From contig CM041092.1 in the NCBI GenBank assembly GCA_023079485.1, forward strand, positions 7,949,127 through 8,013,126: a DNA stretch of 64,000 nucleotides, in the 5' to 3' direction. The notes below the pieces were generated by a model. It did not search any database. It was not told where the DNA came from and saw only the letters and a list, made by a program, of their open reading frames with translations. The stretch is from Archilochus colubris. Taxonomy: Eukaryota; Chordata; Aves; Apodiformes; Trochilidae. A program made the position numbers and the translations under genes. Shown one piece after another: positions 1 to 15,200 of this stretch (the stretch's first letter is position 1; every line of letters begins with the position of its first letter).

Positions 1-2845
1 TTGTAAAAACAAACCCAAAACAAAGCAAAACCACAATTTCTCTGAAAATGAAGGATTCCCAAGAAGGCTCTGATTTTTTATTTTTTCATATTTAAGCATT
101 TTAAACATTTTTCCCCTCCTCTGAATCATGCTGTAGAAGGGATTTGTATTGAAAGATTAATGTTAAAAATATTGCAGCTTGCTAAAAGAAGCACCAACTC
201 ACTTTATAAAGCAATAATTTAGTCTCCAAGTGGCTAAAACCAAGTAACTTGTAGCAGCAAGCAACACCTTTGCCATTGAATTCAGGTCCTACAACATTAT
301 ATAGCCTACAACATTAAAATTGCAGCTTAAACCCCTAATGCTTTCTTTTAATGAAATAATTATTCATTTTCCACTCTCCAATACAGAGAATACTATTGTA
401 GTTCTTCCTAAGAGAATTTCATTCTATACTAGTGTTCCATTTGATTTTTATCTACCTGTAGGACATTATAAAAAACAGTATCTATCTAAAAAGGGATTTT
501 GTCAACAGCCCCTTCCTATTGAACTGAAGCCACACTTAAACTTGAAATGACTAAATATTGAAATTTTTTAATAACTTGAAATAACCAAAATCTACTCCAG
601 CAGTAGATTGATTTCATAGCTTTATGTGGATAGAATGTAGAAATTTTTTTAGATGATTAAGTAACTTTTTCATGTCTGCTGCTGAAAGAACTGATGGTTT
701 CTTCTAGTCAAATTTTTACAAAGAGCTATTTCTGAAATAGTGAAATCCAAACTCTAAAACCTGAGTGTGCCTCCCTGTGGCAGCAGGCTGCAGCTCAGCT
801 TTCCTGGCTGATGGAAAGCATCTCACTACTTGAAGTCAGTGCCAGATCCTGGAGAATACGCTTTGCAGCATGAAACTTGGATTTTTCCTGACTGTGAAAG
901 CAATCAGCACCACTTCCAATACATAAAGAAAATCACCCTATTTTCTGTTCTGCATGTTTTTCATACCTAATGATAAATTCATGTGTATAAAGATGTCAAC
1001 TTCGTTCTTTTGTCTTTTGGAACCCCAGTCTTTTTTATTATAAATATGGAATATACATGTGACATCATGATATGTTAAATGTGTCTTGGCTCTGTATGTT
1101 GCTGGAAATCAATTCCTATGATGCTGGAGATGGTCACAGATGTTTAGCTGCAGATACACTGCTATTTCACTCTGTAGAGCAGAAGAACCCCATACCCCTC
1201 CCAGAGGAAGGAGGGTCTGTGTTTGTTTGTTAAGAGCAGAGAATGTTTTTGGCAGAAGACTGATTTGTCAAAGAAACTCAGTTTCTGTTGGGATGGGAGA
1301 AGGAAAGGGGAGAGAGGTTTTGGTAGCAGTGGCAGAGGTCCTTGCTAAGGTGGAAGGATGGTCTCACTGGCCATGCCATCGATTTGGGGAGCCTGATGGT
1401 GTGGGACATGGCTGCTGCCATGTAACTTGAAGGTCACAGAAATCTTGGATCAGACTGGGAAAGATTCTTAAGCAGTTCTGGGAGGTGAGGCAGTGAGTGG
1501 CATATTCCTGAATATTCACACTTCTTTTATTGGCATGGTTGGATTAAGAGGCAACTTGAATACTTGCAGCTCCATCTAATGGCCAGAGGATCAGACAATT
1601 AGAGTAGGAAAATTTCCTGGTGCCAGCCCTGAGCTACTCATTGCAAAACTGTAAATGTTGGTATTGTCTTTGGCATTTGATGCAATAGCTGTTGCTGTAA
1701 TAAGGAGTTTTTGCTTTTCATTTCCATTACTGGATTTCATGAAGGAGAAGCAGGGCCTTCTCTAGTTAAAAGTGTACCTTTGTTTGTGAATGATGAGAAA
1801 TAATACCTTCCATGTCTAGGTAATACCACAGCTGTACTCTTACATAGCATGTTGGATCTTTCCCTTTGACATCTAGAGTTAGATTTGTACTTCAGTACCA
1901 ATAAATCAGGCTCTGTACCCATAGTCTAAGCTTATGGAGCATACATCAAAGTTCTACTGTTTTGCAAAGCTTTCTTGCATTTTTTTAATGTCTCTGCTCA
2001 GAGTACACTGGCTGTTCCTGCTGGTTCCATCTTGCCAGCTTTCAATCAGCTGTCCTCATACACGTTTCATGCAACATCCTTTGTTGGCTTGGCTTGAAGT
2101 ATTTTATCTGCAATATTTAACTTCTGCTTAAGTATCTTCAGAAATCTCAATGACTGTAGAGCTCTTGCCTCATTTCCACAATGGTCTCACTTTGGTCAGC
2201 TTTTCAGATCTATTTTGTCTGTATTAGATGGGATGGATGCCTACCCCTTTCCCCCAGTATGTGCTGGTTTGGTTTTTTGCTTCCAATGTCAGTAACTCAT
2301 CTCTTTCCTTTAGCTGTCACAGATCACTTGCAAGGAAAATCTTACATATAGAAATTATAGATTTGACTGCAGCTAAAATCTCTTAGTTACCAGCAGACAC
2401 TGTTCACACAGAGGTGGAATAGAGGAAAACAGCAGATTTCTAATGACTGGAATGATAAAATAACATTCCCCATGGCAAATACATGCATGAATCAACTTTG
2501 GGCTGTGGGATTTTTGAAATCTTCCTGGTAATAGTCAAGAATTTGTGGAGAATGACTGAAGTGTATTGCTGAGAAATACTGACAATGAAAACCAAATCCA
2601 GCCAATTCTTTTTTCTCAATTTTAAAATGAGGTGTTGAGGGAGCTTAGTCAAAACTGAGAAAAATTCTAGGTTACTGCACTACATTGGGAAGCTGATTCA
2701 CATAGAGTGTCCCAAACCTGAAGGTGCTGATATGGCTCTGTTCAGTATTTTCAGGAAAGGTGATGATGCAGGGGGTGTTGTTTAGTTTTTTGGCAATCTT
2801 TTTCCCATGGAGATCCCTGCTTGTAACCCTCCTTCAACTTCTATC
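1..2845. other. AT-rich DNA with no gene seen
   Basis: No reading frame here exceeds about 100 codons, and none resembles a known protein. I saw no tRNA-like fold, interspersed repeat tail or long tandem repeat. The block around 1140-1500 is somewhat richer in G and purine than its surroundings, but it has no recognisable element. It reads as unique intronic or intergenic vertebrate DNA. Confidence 0.6.
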
Positions 2846-3253
2846 TATAATATTTTATTTTTATTTTATTTTTATTTTATTTTTATTTTATTTTTATTTT
2901 ATTTTTATTTTATTTTTATTTTATTTTTATTTTATTTTTATTTTATTTTTATTTTATTTTTATTTTATTTTTATTTTAATTTTTTTTATTTTTTTATTTA
3001 TTTTTTATTTATTTTTTTTATTTATTTTTTATTTTTTTTTATTTATTTATTTTATTTATTTTTTATTTATTTTTTATTTATTTTTTATTTATTTTTTTAT
3101 TTATTTTTTATTTATTTTTTTATTTTTTTATTTTTTTATTTTTTTATTTTTTTATTTTTTTATTTTTTTATTTTTTTATTTTTTATTTTTTTATTTTTTT
3201 ATTTTTTTATTTTTTTATTTTTTTATTTTTTTATTTTTTTATTTTTTTATTTT
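2846..3253. repeat. G/C-free T-rich compound tandem array (11-bp, mixed, then 8-bp units)
   Basis: All 408 bases are A or T, bounded by a C at 2845 and a C at 3254. The + strand is mostly T. From about 2852 to 2978 the unit is ATTTTATTTTT (11 bp, about 11.5 copies, almost perfect). From about 2979 to 3121 the array is irregular, mixing ATTT and ATTTTTT or longer blocks. From about 3122 to 3252 the unit is ATTTTTTT (8 bp, about 16 copies, with one shorter unit). Two frames run open through it only because T-rich DNA lacks stop codons, so the Phe/Ile/Tyr/Leu-rich translations are artefacts. It probably grew by slippage; such poly(dA:dT) tracts are known to disfavour nucleosomes. Confidence 0.97.
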
Positions 3254-6200
3254 CTCAGTCCCTTCCTAGTGCTCCTAATTCCCTCCTGTCAGTTCTGCCA
3301 AGAGATGTCCCACAGTGTCCTTGTGCAGGTCTCCTCTATGTACCGTACACTTGGCTTTTTCCTCTCCTGCCCAATGGCACTGTCAGGAAGGTGCAGGTGG
3401 TTCTCTGGAAGCCTATTTCAGACAGTCTAGAAATCTCTGAAAAACATCACCTAGAAAAGCAGAAGGCAAAACAAGGGCATGGCCATTTAAATGGAAATGC
3501 TGAACAAGTAGTGAGTTGGAGAAACAAGAGTTAAAGTGCTACAGTTAATTTGAATTCCTCTTTACCTCGGTCCTTTTTAGAAGCAACTGTTTGAAGACAC
3601 ATGTAATATACAATGATATGCATTTAGTCCTTGTGAAAGTTTAATCATCAGAGAAGCCATTACAGCCAAGAACAACACATGTTTCCTCTCGAGTGCCCTT
3701 CTGAACTCATCTAAACATTTTGACTTTAAGAAAATCATGCTGGAAAGTGTCTGCTGGGTGACATCTCCAGAGAAGTGTTGGCTGATCATCCCTTGTTCAG
3801 AAGGTACCCAGGGCTGTTGGGTGTGCACCTACATCTCTGCAGTGCTGCTTTCTTCTGCCTTTTCCTGGTAATTGAGTAATGGGATTTAAACCCCTGTTAG
3901 TATGTAAAGATCAAAGACATTATTTTTTGTGTCAGAATTGTTCCTTTCTAAGTTTTTGAGTATTTTTGGTGATACTTTCTTGATGCGCAATGTACAATTT
4001 TGAATAAAACCAAGAGAAATGGGTTGTTTTAAAAGAAAACAATCTAGTGGTTGCACTGGTCCATGCTTTCCCTTATGGATGCCTGAAATGGGATGCATCC
4101 CACTCCTGAGCATCACTAAATAGTTCCTATGCATGGAGTTTGCAGAAGTATTCTGCTTTATTGCTATGAAAAAAAAAATAAATTGAGCAGTAGAAGCTTG
4201 CAGTGTGGTCAGTGAGTATATGCTGGTATTTATAGCTTTATGATTTTTTTCAAGGGGGAAAGTGTTTTTTAAATGGGTACCTTTACTGTGGGATTGTAAT
4301 CATACATGGAGGTTTGGCAGGCATACAAGTTTCTGTGGAATTCCTTAGATAATGTAGTTTTTCCTTATAAGCTTTTCATTATTTGTGTAGCCCTCCATAG
4401 CTTTCATTTTTATTACAACATAAGGGATTTTTTGCCACAGAAGACACCCTCTGGCATAGTTATGAAGTGAAAAAGGGGCCAAAATTTGAGATAGCTGAGC
4501 CATCAAAGTAATGTTGAAGGCAAGAAATAGCAGTCTTTATTTACAGTCACTGAGCTGTAGATTTATGACTAGAATATAATTTTCTTTAGGAATTGAGTTC
4601 TTCAGAAACTCTCAGATTTGGAACCTATTAGACAGACTTTTAGTAGTGGCTATTTTTACCTTTTAAATGGGAATCTGCTTATAAATGAAATCTGGTTGCT
4701 GGCAGCACTGCACTCCTCTTGCAATGTTTGCTGCAAAGCTGAGCTCTTTCTGCAGTTACTTGCAAAAGTCCAGTGCAATGAGATTTTCTGAATTTAATAT
4801 GATCAAATATTTATTTTTAATATAATGTTTAGCATTGGGAAGTAAACGAAGCTCCTATAAACACACAGTGTTGAAGAATGTTGTTATTTACTCAGTTTAT
4901 AAATCAGCCCTGTTTTGTGCTAGGGAATGTAATGCAAACATTGGCAAAGAAAAATAATAGCAATATACATCATTTCTGCATAGTTTTAAGGCAGTTTATA
5001 GCCTGGAAAATGTGGTGGATTCTGCAGAAGCGATGAATGACACAATGTTAATAAATGGCCATAGTTTATGCATTGTGAATTGGAGTTTAGATTCAAAAAG
5101 AAATTCTTTTTCAGCAGATTGGGTATGAATTCAGTCTCACAATCTCTGCACAAAAATAATTCTAATTTCCGTGTATTTTTCTGTATACTAATCAGTGATG
5201 GTAAGCACATTCTACTAGATATAAATATGGTAATTTTTTTCACATTTACAATGTATATTAAATCAGTTACTAGGAATATAATAAATCAAAATGGATTTTA
5301 CATGTGTATATCTCCAACAAGAGGAAAAACTGTCTTGACTTAATCCATAATGACTCTTGTTGAGTTTGTAAATGAATGATTCAGGTATGTGCTGCATTTT
5401 TATCATGATAACTAAATCAATTTTACTGCCAAAACCCCACTATTTCTGCTTTCACTTAACATATATATATTTACAAGAGGAAAGTTGCTTGAAACACTCC
5501 GATTTATTAAAATGTAGGATGTTTCTTCAGGAAAACAATGTTCCAGTAGTAGTCTTATTAATACTGGTCACTGGGATTACTTTTACAGTGTTTGTGGTGG
5601 ATTTTGGTTTTTTTTTTTTTTTTTTAAATGAAAATAGATTGGTACATATTGTTTTGCCTGTAAAGAATTGTCAGGGGATAGAAAACTGAGAACCAGTATT
5701 AGATGTGATGTCTCATGGCTAATTAAGCAATGTAATAAGTAATCAAAAGGCTCAAAATCTGTGGGTTTTCTCAAATTGTTCTGTGAGCAGCTTGACTTAC
5801 ACAGCTTCACCTAATTATAGTTCGTGTGGAATATTTTCATGACTGTGTAGTCCTTCCCAAATGAAAAGTAAACTTTGACTGCAATTATATTACTGTTTAC
5901 CAGACTAGAACAGATTGTACTCAGCCTTGAACACAATTAACTTGTGCTGCATTCAGGTTCCAAACTTCACCACTCTGGCAGAATCACCTTGAGCTGGTGT
6001 TAAAGGCACAAAACTTTTTCAGGTGGGTGCAGTTTCAGGGGAATATGGAAAGCCCACATAATGCCAATAGATTCAATGGCAGAAAAAAATGCATAATACT
6101 AAAAGATTTCTAATTATATTAGTAGATCATCAGTTTGCAAGGCTCCACAGGGTAACTTTTCTGAACACTCTGTACACTCTTTGGAGGATGCTTTGCATAG

Positions 6201-9200
6201 GTGTGAGCCTGGGCTGTACCAGATCCGACAGGCATCCTGGTATGAGCAGCACTTGGGTCCAGAGAAAGGTACAAATAATCCTGTTATAAGAACACTAAAC
6301 TGGCCTTGGGAAAACTGATCCCATCTCTCAGAGGTCACCTTGGTCAGTAGTGTTTGCAAGCTGCAAGTTTTTTATTAAATCCTTTGTAATTCGAGATGTT
6401 GCAGTAAGCTTGGTGCTGCTCTGAGAAACCAACTCCAACAACCACTGCTGCTTGAAATTGCATTTATACAGTGAGGAATGATGGTGGGGAAAAGATCCAG
6501 TATCAATAGTGTAATTACTCATGTGGACTGGGGAAATAATTTGAGTGAAACAGTAAAATAACAGTGAAATGACAGAAAATCCATCAGAATGATTACAGTC
6601 TGCCTTTTCAGTGTTTGCAAATTAAGCACCTCTGTAGCTGCAGTGATCTGTGTATTTAAGAGTTTTTGGGTTTACTCTAGCATATATAAATATAGGGAAA
6701 TTGCCAAAGAGTAAAAAAAGATGAGTGAATAAGGTAACTGAATGATATAAGGGATAAACCAACAAAACAATGCAAAAGTAGGACCTAAAATACTGCAGAA
6801 CCCAGCTTACTACAAGATTCTCATGTACTAATGCTCTGTTTCCTGGAAAGTTTGAAGTAGCACAATGCTCTTCCAAGAAGGTTAGCACAAGCTTTCAGTA
6901 TAGCAGTGTTCAGAAGCCAGTAAGGATGTAAAGGATGCAAGGGATGTAAAGCTTCCTATGATTTGAATTAATAAATCCCTAAGGAAATGCTATCCAGAGT
7001 TTAATGACCATTTAAGCTCCAGGTCAGTAAATCAGTTGAACATGTGCTTCATTCAGTTTAAGAGGGATTATTTGAATATAAGTAGAACACTTTGACTCAA
7101 GGCAGACTGTACTTAAATGTTGCTTGAAATCATTGTCATTTGCTTGGCTCCAAATTGCTGTAATTTAAGATCTTTTTTTATTTTTCCTTTTTAAATTTTA
7201 TTTAAAGACAGTACTGCAGCTCCACCCTGCCAGTACTCAGGCCATAAGCTTTTAAGCAAAAGGATCCAACCCATGCACTTGTATAAAATACTTCCCTGAT
7301 ATACAATAGGAAAAACACTGCTTCAAGTAGAGTACTTTGGACTTGAAACTCCAAGGAGATGTAAAAGTTGTATTTTCACTCAAGTGTATTTCTGACTTTA
7401 GTATGGAATATTAAAATACTTAATTTTTAACTTTCCATGACAACCATGAACAGAACTTAACAAAGTGAATGAATATATAAAATCTAAATGGCATATTAAG
7501 ATGTGCTGTAGAAATGTCTCATTTCTTCACCTAAATAACTAACTTGGTAGATTATTCAGTCAGTAATCTGGAATCTTCATGTCCAGCCAGTGTGATGATG
7601 ATAGTGATCCTTAAGCTTTTCTGTTAAGTGTTCTTTATGGTAGCACACCTGTATTACATGTTCAGATATTCTTTTTTACATAACCATTTTTCTCTCTAGA
7701 AGAGTGATCTGTTTCTATACAGATGCTAATAGCTTTGCTTCCTGTATCCCAACTTGGAAAGATGACCTCAGTCCAGAGGCTGCTGGGAGATTTGCATTTT
7801 TAGAGTACTTCATGCTTCATTTCTACAGCTAAGAGAAAAAGAGGAGCTAAGAGAAAAGAGGAGAAAAAGAAGATGTATCTTGTGTTCCTCCTCATAAAGC
7901 AATGTAAAGCAATACATCCTGAAAGCTCACCTGCCTTTTGGGCTATGTGCAACTGCAATACTGAGGTGCTTAATTTTCTTTTATGTTCCTGAAGATTGAT
8001 TGCCAAATAAATCCATGCAAGTTGAGAGTTAAAGATACCTCTTATAGCTGCAAGTAGTCAGTGAAATGAAAGTTCATGCACAGTGAACTTTCTTGAAGAC
8101 TTTGCTTTTTTCCCTGCTTGGAGGCTTGCTTAGTGTAAAGTAAACCATTTGAAGCTGTAATTGTATAGTTTTTCATTAAGTATGATGAAGGAACATCTTC
8201 AAATGTTGACATTACAGGGTTCTTTTGAAGTAAAGGGAAATTCACCCTGCTGCTCTCTTGCTTATACGCTCATAATTTGTCTTAAATAAATGATCAAACA
8301 TATTTAAATTACTTTGCTTTAAGAAAAATCTGCATGGAATTATTAGCTACTTACATTTTTGTTGATATTTTGAATTTTTTAATTTATCAACTGGTAAAGA
8401 TGTCACTGTACACTGATGTTGCATCTATCTCTATCAACTCTCATTTTTTCAAAGAAATATTGACAAGTAAAAAATGTATGTTAGTACTTCACTTTTTCAT
8501 AACAAGCAGCTGCCTAAAATATCCATTGCTTAAAAGCTTTTCAGTTGCTCAACAAATGCCTTAGCTGACTCTCACCAGGGCCTGACAGGGGGTAAGGAGG
8601 AAGGTGGCTCTTAGATTTGGCTGAGTTTCACTGTCTGAGCAAACACAGTTAAAGAACAAAAATGAAAGGAGGTGCAGGGGGGACCCCACCTAACACATGA
8701 GGTTTATCTGATTTCCAGGCTGAATCTGGCCAGGATTGTTCAAGAAGCAATGGGCCACTTGCTCTACCTTCACACCTGTTGCAAACCAACCCTTGTCACA
8801 TGAACACAAGTTTGATCAGCCGAAATTTTAACACTTAATTAAGATGTTGAAGCAGGAATTGCTTTTAAAAGGATGCAGAGAGCTGGTAATTGTAATTAGG
8901 AGTTGAAATTGCCATTCTGGTTCTTTGTAAATCTTGATGCTGTTAAGGGCATCACCACCACATTTACGTAGCACATAAGATGTGTGCTGGTGAAACTCAA
9001 ACCCATCCATTGGAAGTGACAATCAATACCCTACCTCATCTCTGAGGGACTTGGGGGTGAGGGCCAGTGGGAGTGGAAGTGATTTAATGCACAGCAAACA
9101 TGAAGGACAACCAGAGATTGAAAGAAAGGGCACAGAGGAGTGTTAAGATTAAAAAGAAAAGGCCTGTAGGAAATTGGAGGTGTTAGTGTGTTGAACTCCT

Positions 9201-12200
9201 TTGATTTAGTTGCTGCCTTCCTGGCAGTAATGGGGTTATTTCCAATGTATTCTCTGGGTGGATAGGTACAAAGCGTGGCTCTTGTATGGTTTTCTGAAGT
9301 GGCTTTTTGTGACTGGGCAGTAAATTTTAACAGCAGAGTTTAGGAGAAGGTTAGAAATTGTGAAGTAAATCAAGAAAAGATGTGACAGAGGAGTGGGGCA
9401 GGTCCTAGTGTAGGTAAGGCTGGTGGTCTGTCAGTTCCCTCCTGAGGAAGTGATGCAGCTGTGTAGGGACAGATTTGAAAGTGGCAAGAAGGTGGTACTG
9501 GGAGGCCATGGATGGCTTTGGTGGTGGTGTGGGACCGAGAACCCATCAGCCCCTTGATGTCAGCTGTTGGGGTGCCCTGGGAGTGTGCCAGACAACTTAG
9601 TGTTGCATCCCCAACTTGGTAAACTGGGTGGAGGGTGGTGGGATTCTCAAAAATGTACTCCCAGCCCAAGCTCAAACATTACTTTAGATTTACCCAGTAG
9701 CTATAACACAAAATATTTTCCTTTATGTCCTCTTGTTTACCCCCCTGCCTTTTGCATCCCTGTCGAGACTGAGATTCCAGCCTTAGCAGTGGATTTAGAA
9801 GGCTGGGGCAAGAAATTTCTGTTTCACCACTTTGTGAATCCCTTTACTTCTATGTAATCAAGCATTGGATCTAACCAATTATTGAGTAATGGTCTGATGC
9901 CTACAAACAGTTTGTATGTATGTCTCTATATGGACTATAGATATGTTTGAAAGAGTACTTTAAAATTTTATTGCAGCAGATATTTACTGTGCCAAATTAT
10001 ATTCTTTATTAAAAGGTATTAATATAATGAACTATATTATTCATGCAATCTTTGCTTTTACAAGATGATCCACTGTAAAATATATATTCTAGTACTTTGT
10101 GGAATTATTAGACTATAAATTGACTAAAAAGTCCTTGGGCAAAAATAAAGATGATTGCTGAATTCTTGTAATTAATTTTTAATTGCACAAAAATTTAGTT
10201 TCTGAGCCTTTGCTTTAGAATGTTGAGGGATTAGAGCTGCACAACAAAGACCTAACAGTAAAGGAATTTGACATCAGTTTTGGATGATGACCTACAGAAG
10301 CAGTGCTAATGCATTTCTTATGGTTAATTCTGCACTCCTTGAACTCTTTCCCATACCTGAGAAACAGGAATTTAGATATAATTTCGGCAGCAGTTTGTGT
10401 ATTGTAATTTTACATACAAACTGCATTTCAGATCATAACAGGCCCTAAAAGTCTTGTCCTGAGGTGGGGAGAACTGAAGAATTTAAACTGAAGAATTAAT
10501 GTTAGAAAATCAGGGATCTCTATCCCAATATTTTGCAGGTTGGTTCAGATGTCAGTATCTTCCCTAGATGAAAGCTGCTTTGTGTAGGGCTGCTAATGGG
10601 GTACCTAGCTAGGGGAGCTGGCTCTCATGCATTTTTAAAACCCCCTTAATAGCTCCCTTATTAAGCCAACAAAAATGTTAGATAAAGGACTGTAATTAGC
10701 AGTGACTGTACTCCCAGAGGTGAATTAGGAGTTCAAATGAATTGAGCCTGAATCTTAATCAGTGGGCAAAATTCTATAAAATGTGTGAAAGACCTAAAAA
10801 GTGATTCTCCACCTCCACAGTGAGAAGGCAGGGAGATTCGAGTTTGATATTTGGAAATGGTTTTGCCCTCCTTTTTCACTTTTTGTGCTGCAGGGTTATG
10901 TACCCATTCTATTCAGGAACACCTATTTTTTCCTCAGATAATCTTCTTGTAGAAGCACATAGTAGAAGTATATAAGCCAAAGTATATAAGTATATGACTG
11001 CTAAATTTCTGCCAGGCTTTAAGTGATTTGGGGATAAGTCCCTCTGCATGTGAGGATGGAATGACCACAGAAAACTAGAGAAGCAGAGAAAGATTTGCCT
11101 CTTATCCAGTACTAAGGAAAAACAAAAACAAACCCAAGCAAGAGAAACTAAAAAAAAAGACTAGTTATTGTTTGTCAAAGGAATAAAATATCTATTCTGT
11201 GTTACTGAGATTCTTTTACTTGGCTCCCTGTTGGAAGTTTAAGTCACGTTCTCAGATTTAAGTGGCTCTCTAAAATAATGTGCAAACAGCCTGGCAACTG
11301 TGATATTCTCTCTAATTAGTTAATTCATTGTGTCCTCAGTTTGCTGTAAATCTAGGCAGGATTGGGGTTGTGTGTCCCTGTGTTTCAGACAGTTTTAAAA
11401 TGTGTCTCATGCTTCCATTTTGCAACAGAGAAGTGAACTTTGGTATTTTCTGCACAGTCCAGTGACAGAAAACAGAGTGGGAAGGGTTTTGGACACAGAC
11501 CTGTGTCTTGGTGCACTCCTACCCCATTTCCAGTCCAGGAAAAGGACAGATTTGAGATGGTTTTTCACAGGCATATATGTTCAGAGGAACAGGAATACGA
11601 CCTCTTTCTGGTAGGCAGCAACAAGCTCAAACTTATATCCTCTGCCTGCTTCTCTTGCACTTGCCTGAGTCTACATCCAGTCCTATGAAGGCCAGGCTGC
11701 TCCATAGACCTTTATTTCAGATGACTCAATCTCTTTTAATTTTATCCAGGTAATTTATGTACAGAAAAATGTCTGATTTACAGAAGTGACATTTTTATGC
11801 ACACTTTGCACCTGTTACACACACTGACAAATGTTCTGTGAATGTCATTCCAATAGGCAACAATAGAGAATGAAAGGGAAATATTGTAATTTTTTAGCTG
11901 GTTTAAGATGACATTGTGTGAATCAGTTTGTGAGAAGTGACAAATCCACTGATGCATTTATGATGATTTTATGTTGTGGAGATGCTAAAGGTTAGAAATT
12001 GCTAAAGCAACTGTATGCTTATGTGGTTTCTGCTAAGTGGGTCCATTTGGATGTATTTGTTTGTGGAATGCAAGGTTTTGTGTTTTAAATGTCACTTCAC
12101 CTACGTTGCTTTTGGTAGCCTGGGAATGAAAAATCTTATTTGTTACCTGCACTTAAGAGTCAGATAACATTTAATAATTTTAAATTGCCAGTAAATTTAT

Positions 12201-15200
12201 ACTGGCTTGAGTTGTCAGGATATGAGATTATTTTAATCTCCTATAATGACAGAAGGTAGTTTAACATTTAGGGCCTCAATCATTCTGCTACATGATGAAA
12301 ATGCATTTTATCTTTTTTTTTTTTTAAACTTTGATGTGATGGAGTTTGGTTTGACTGATTCGTTTTGCTTCTCATGTTTCACATGAAGGCAAGAATCACC
12401 ATGATAAATTGATGTATTATGGAGTTGATGAATGGTTGCCTCCTATTCTGTATAATCAGGCAATAGTTTCAACAAAAGATGCTGGGAAATGACAATTTTC
12501 ACTTCAGATAACCATCCACCCTGTCTGACAAGAAAAATGGATGTCTATTTTTGACATATTACTGTGGATCAAGGCCAACAGCGGGAGGGCAACTGTTTTA
12601 AAGCTGTGAAAGGTACGATGGATTTTAAAAAGTGCCTGTCTGAATTAAGTTGTGCAATAAATTCTGATGACAAATAAAGGTCTGAGCAATGTTGAGAAAC
12701 GTGATTGTTTGAAAAAAGTTACTTTTAATTCGTAGCAGGCAGGGAAGGGATTAACCATTTATAAAAGACACCCAAACATAGTGGTAGGCATTACATTTAT
12801 TTTATCCTGCAGCTAAGAGGTCTCTGATCCATTAAGTGGCTCTTAGAGGGATGCAAAATGGACTCCATGTGTTTTTGAGGGGCTCTTTTCCTTACAAGCC
12901 CTGGTTCTACTGGATAAGGCCAGCACTGAAGCAATCCTGTGGCACTCAAAGAAATTGCTCTGATGCAGGTTTTAGGGTTGTTTGAGCCAGAATGTGCAGA
13001 TGGCACACTTGGAAGAACACACATTGTTTTTCCAGTTTTTTATATGGCTGTGGGGAAACAAGGTGCAGATGGAGCAAATAGAAATACCAGCACTCAGTCT
13101 CTTGTCCATCATTTGCAGATGCTTGGATAATGCTGAAAGGATTTTTGAGAACATGCTTGTTCTTGAGTATTTTGGTTTTATTCTTGTAGTGGGTTGGATG
13201 CAACTAGCAGATCCACAATAGAACCCAATTTCCTGTGGATGGAAGTAGGATAGGAGATTTTTATATTCAGGTGAAGACTAAGCTGACATCATGATGTTTG
13301 TTTTTAAATGATTTCAATTCTCAAGGATGGCTTCCTCTTTTAGCAAAAAGGAAAAGTTGTCATATTCACTGCTGTGTCAAATATGTCAGGAAACTTTTAC
13401 AAGCATTAATTCAGAAAGAATAAAAAGATTTTGTCTTGGTTTCTTTTGTCTAAGTATTTTGGCTTCATGTTTCTATCTTTCAGGTAATTTCTAAAAAAAG
13501 GCTTGTGCTGCAATATCAGTTGGTTATTGTATTTCATTAAAAGCAAGGGAAATAGGCAGGGTAATAGCTTTGCCAGTGTTTACTTCATCTTTTTATAAAT
13601 CCTAAGTTCTTTTTTGCAGAATTGTGCCAAGCCTTAAGAGACTTTCTGTTCACCTTTCCTATCTGAAGATTCATGACAAAGGGTCGTACAATTTGAATAT
13701 TTTATCTGAAGTGTTTGTTTTCAAACACTATCTTATGACTTAAAATATGGCAGTGCTCTACAGTATAGATGTACTATAAAAGTAATTTTGGGAAAGTGTA
13801 TCTATGTATGAGGACTGAAATAAGTTCTTTGTTGAGCTCCAGCAACTGATCTATGGTGAATGTAAAGGGGATCTCATATCTAGTCATTTCCCAAGAAACA
13901 TTAATTTTTAAACTACATCTCAAGTTTACTGAAGCTTAAAAATATTTTTTTTCTTTTCAATTTCTCATTTTCCTTCCAAAGCCTATTTACAGATTATCCA
14001 GTAAACATTGCTTATTTTTCTTATTAAATTTCCTTAGCATTAAGGGCAACCACATGCAGGAGGGGAAATACCTTTTATTTTCCAATTGTTTTTTTATTTA
14101 TTCTTTTAAGGACAAATCAACATGGAATTATAAAGATTGTTTTTTTACAGTAACAAGGGAACAATAATTCTCTTAATAGTTTATATTTTGTATACTAAGA
14201 CAAGTTTAAGTGTTAAAAAAGATGATAGCAATTAGATGAAACCCAGAAAAAGTCGTAACTGCTGTTTTCTTCTTTATAGAGTAGTGTTAGAACTAAGGAA
14301 AATTGCCATTGCTAAACTTGTTTCTGGGTTGTTGTTGGGTATTGATGGAAAATGAAGGTTTTTTTCAACTTGAAATGATCTTTGTATTTCTTTTATGATG
14401 AACAGCAGATGTTCTGCAACTCATTTTCAATGCAAACTGAGGTAAGTAATAACTGACTGAAGTTCCTGTTAGTATTTGTTTATATTCTTACAGGGCACTC
14501 AGTAATGCAGGACTTTAGTTTTCAGCAAACATAATGGTAGATTATTGTACTCGTATAAATGTTATTTTAATGTTGTGGATTCTGAGGAAATGAAGCAACA
14601 AATAGCAGTGATAAGAAAGAGAAATGGCTATCCTAGCTGTATCATCAGAAACATACTTGCTACTTATCAAGGAGCACAACTTCTGCAGCCTTTGCAGGAG
14701 ACAGAAGAAAGAGGGGCTTAAAGGATTAAATTAAACATGTTTTCAAATGTAAATAAATGTCACTGTGAATATTTTGGTGCTGCTTTCTCAAGTTGCACAC
14801 TTTCTGAACACTGCCAACTTTGGGCCACATTTTGTGTAAATCACTCCACTGCCTTATGGATATTAAAGGTCTGATGTTTTAAGTCTTCCTCAGTGGTTGT
14901 TTTGCTTCTTTCTATGGTTTGTGTCATGGTCTTAATATTCTCTTTATTAATGGAACAGCTGCTTATTTCAGTGTCTCTCTGGATGGGTGTTCTGGCCACT
15001 GTTCTCCACTAGGGTGTACAAACAGCCTGTGCAACTCCAGGCACTGGGATAAACATGATCTTAATTCTGCATAAATTTCAATAGTAAAAAGCCAGCTCAA
15101 ATTAATCATTATTCTCTAAAACATCAGCAGATGGAAAGACATATGATTTTCTGAAGCAGAAATTGCTCAAGCAAAATCTAGACAGCATTGCATTTCAGAG

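Noticed and set aside
2724..3430. Two overlapping open frames of 181 and 207 codons rich in Phe, Ile, Tyr and Leu
   Set aside because: They exist only because the T-rich array lacks stop codons. The periodic peptide mirrors the DNA repeat and there is no domain.
6923..6950. GGATGTAAA / GGATGCAAG triplet repeat
   Set aside because: Only three imperfect short units; not meaningful beyond local slippage.
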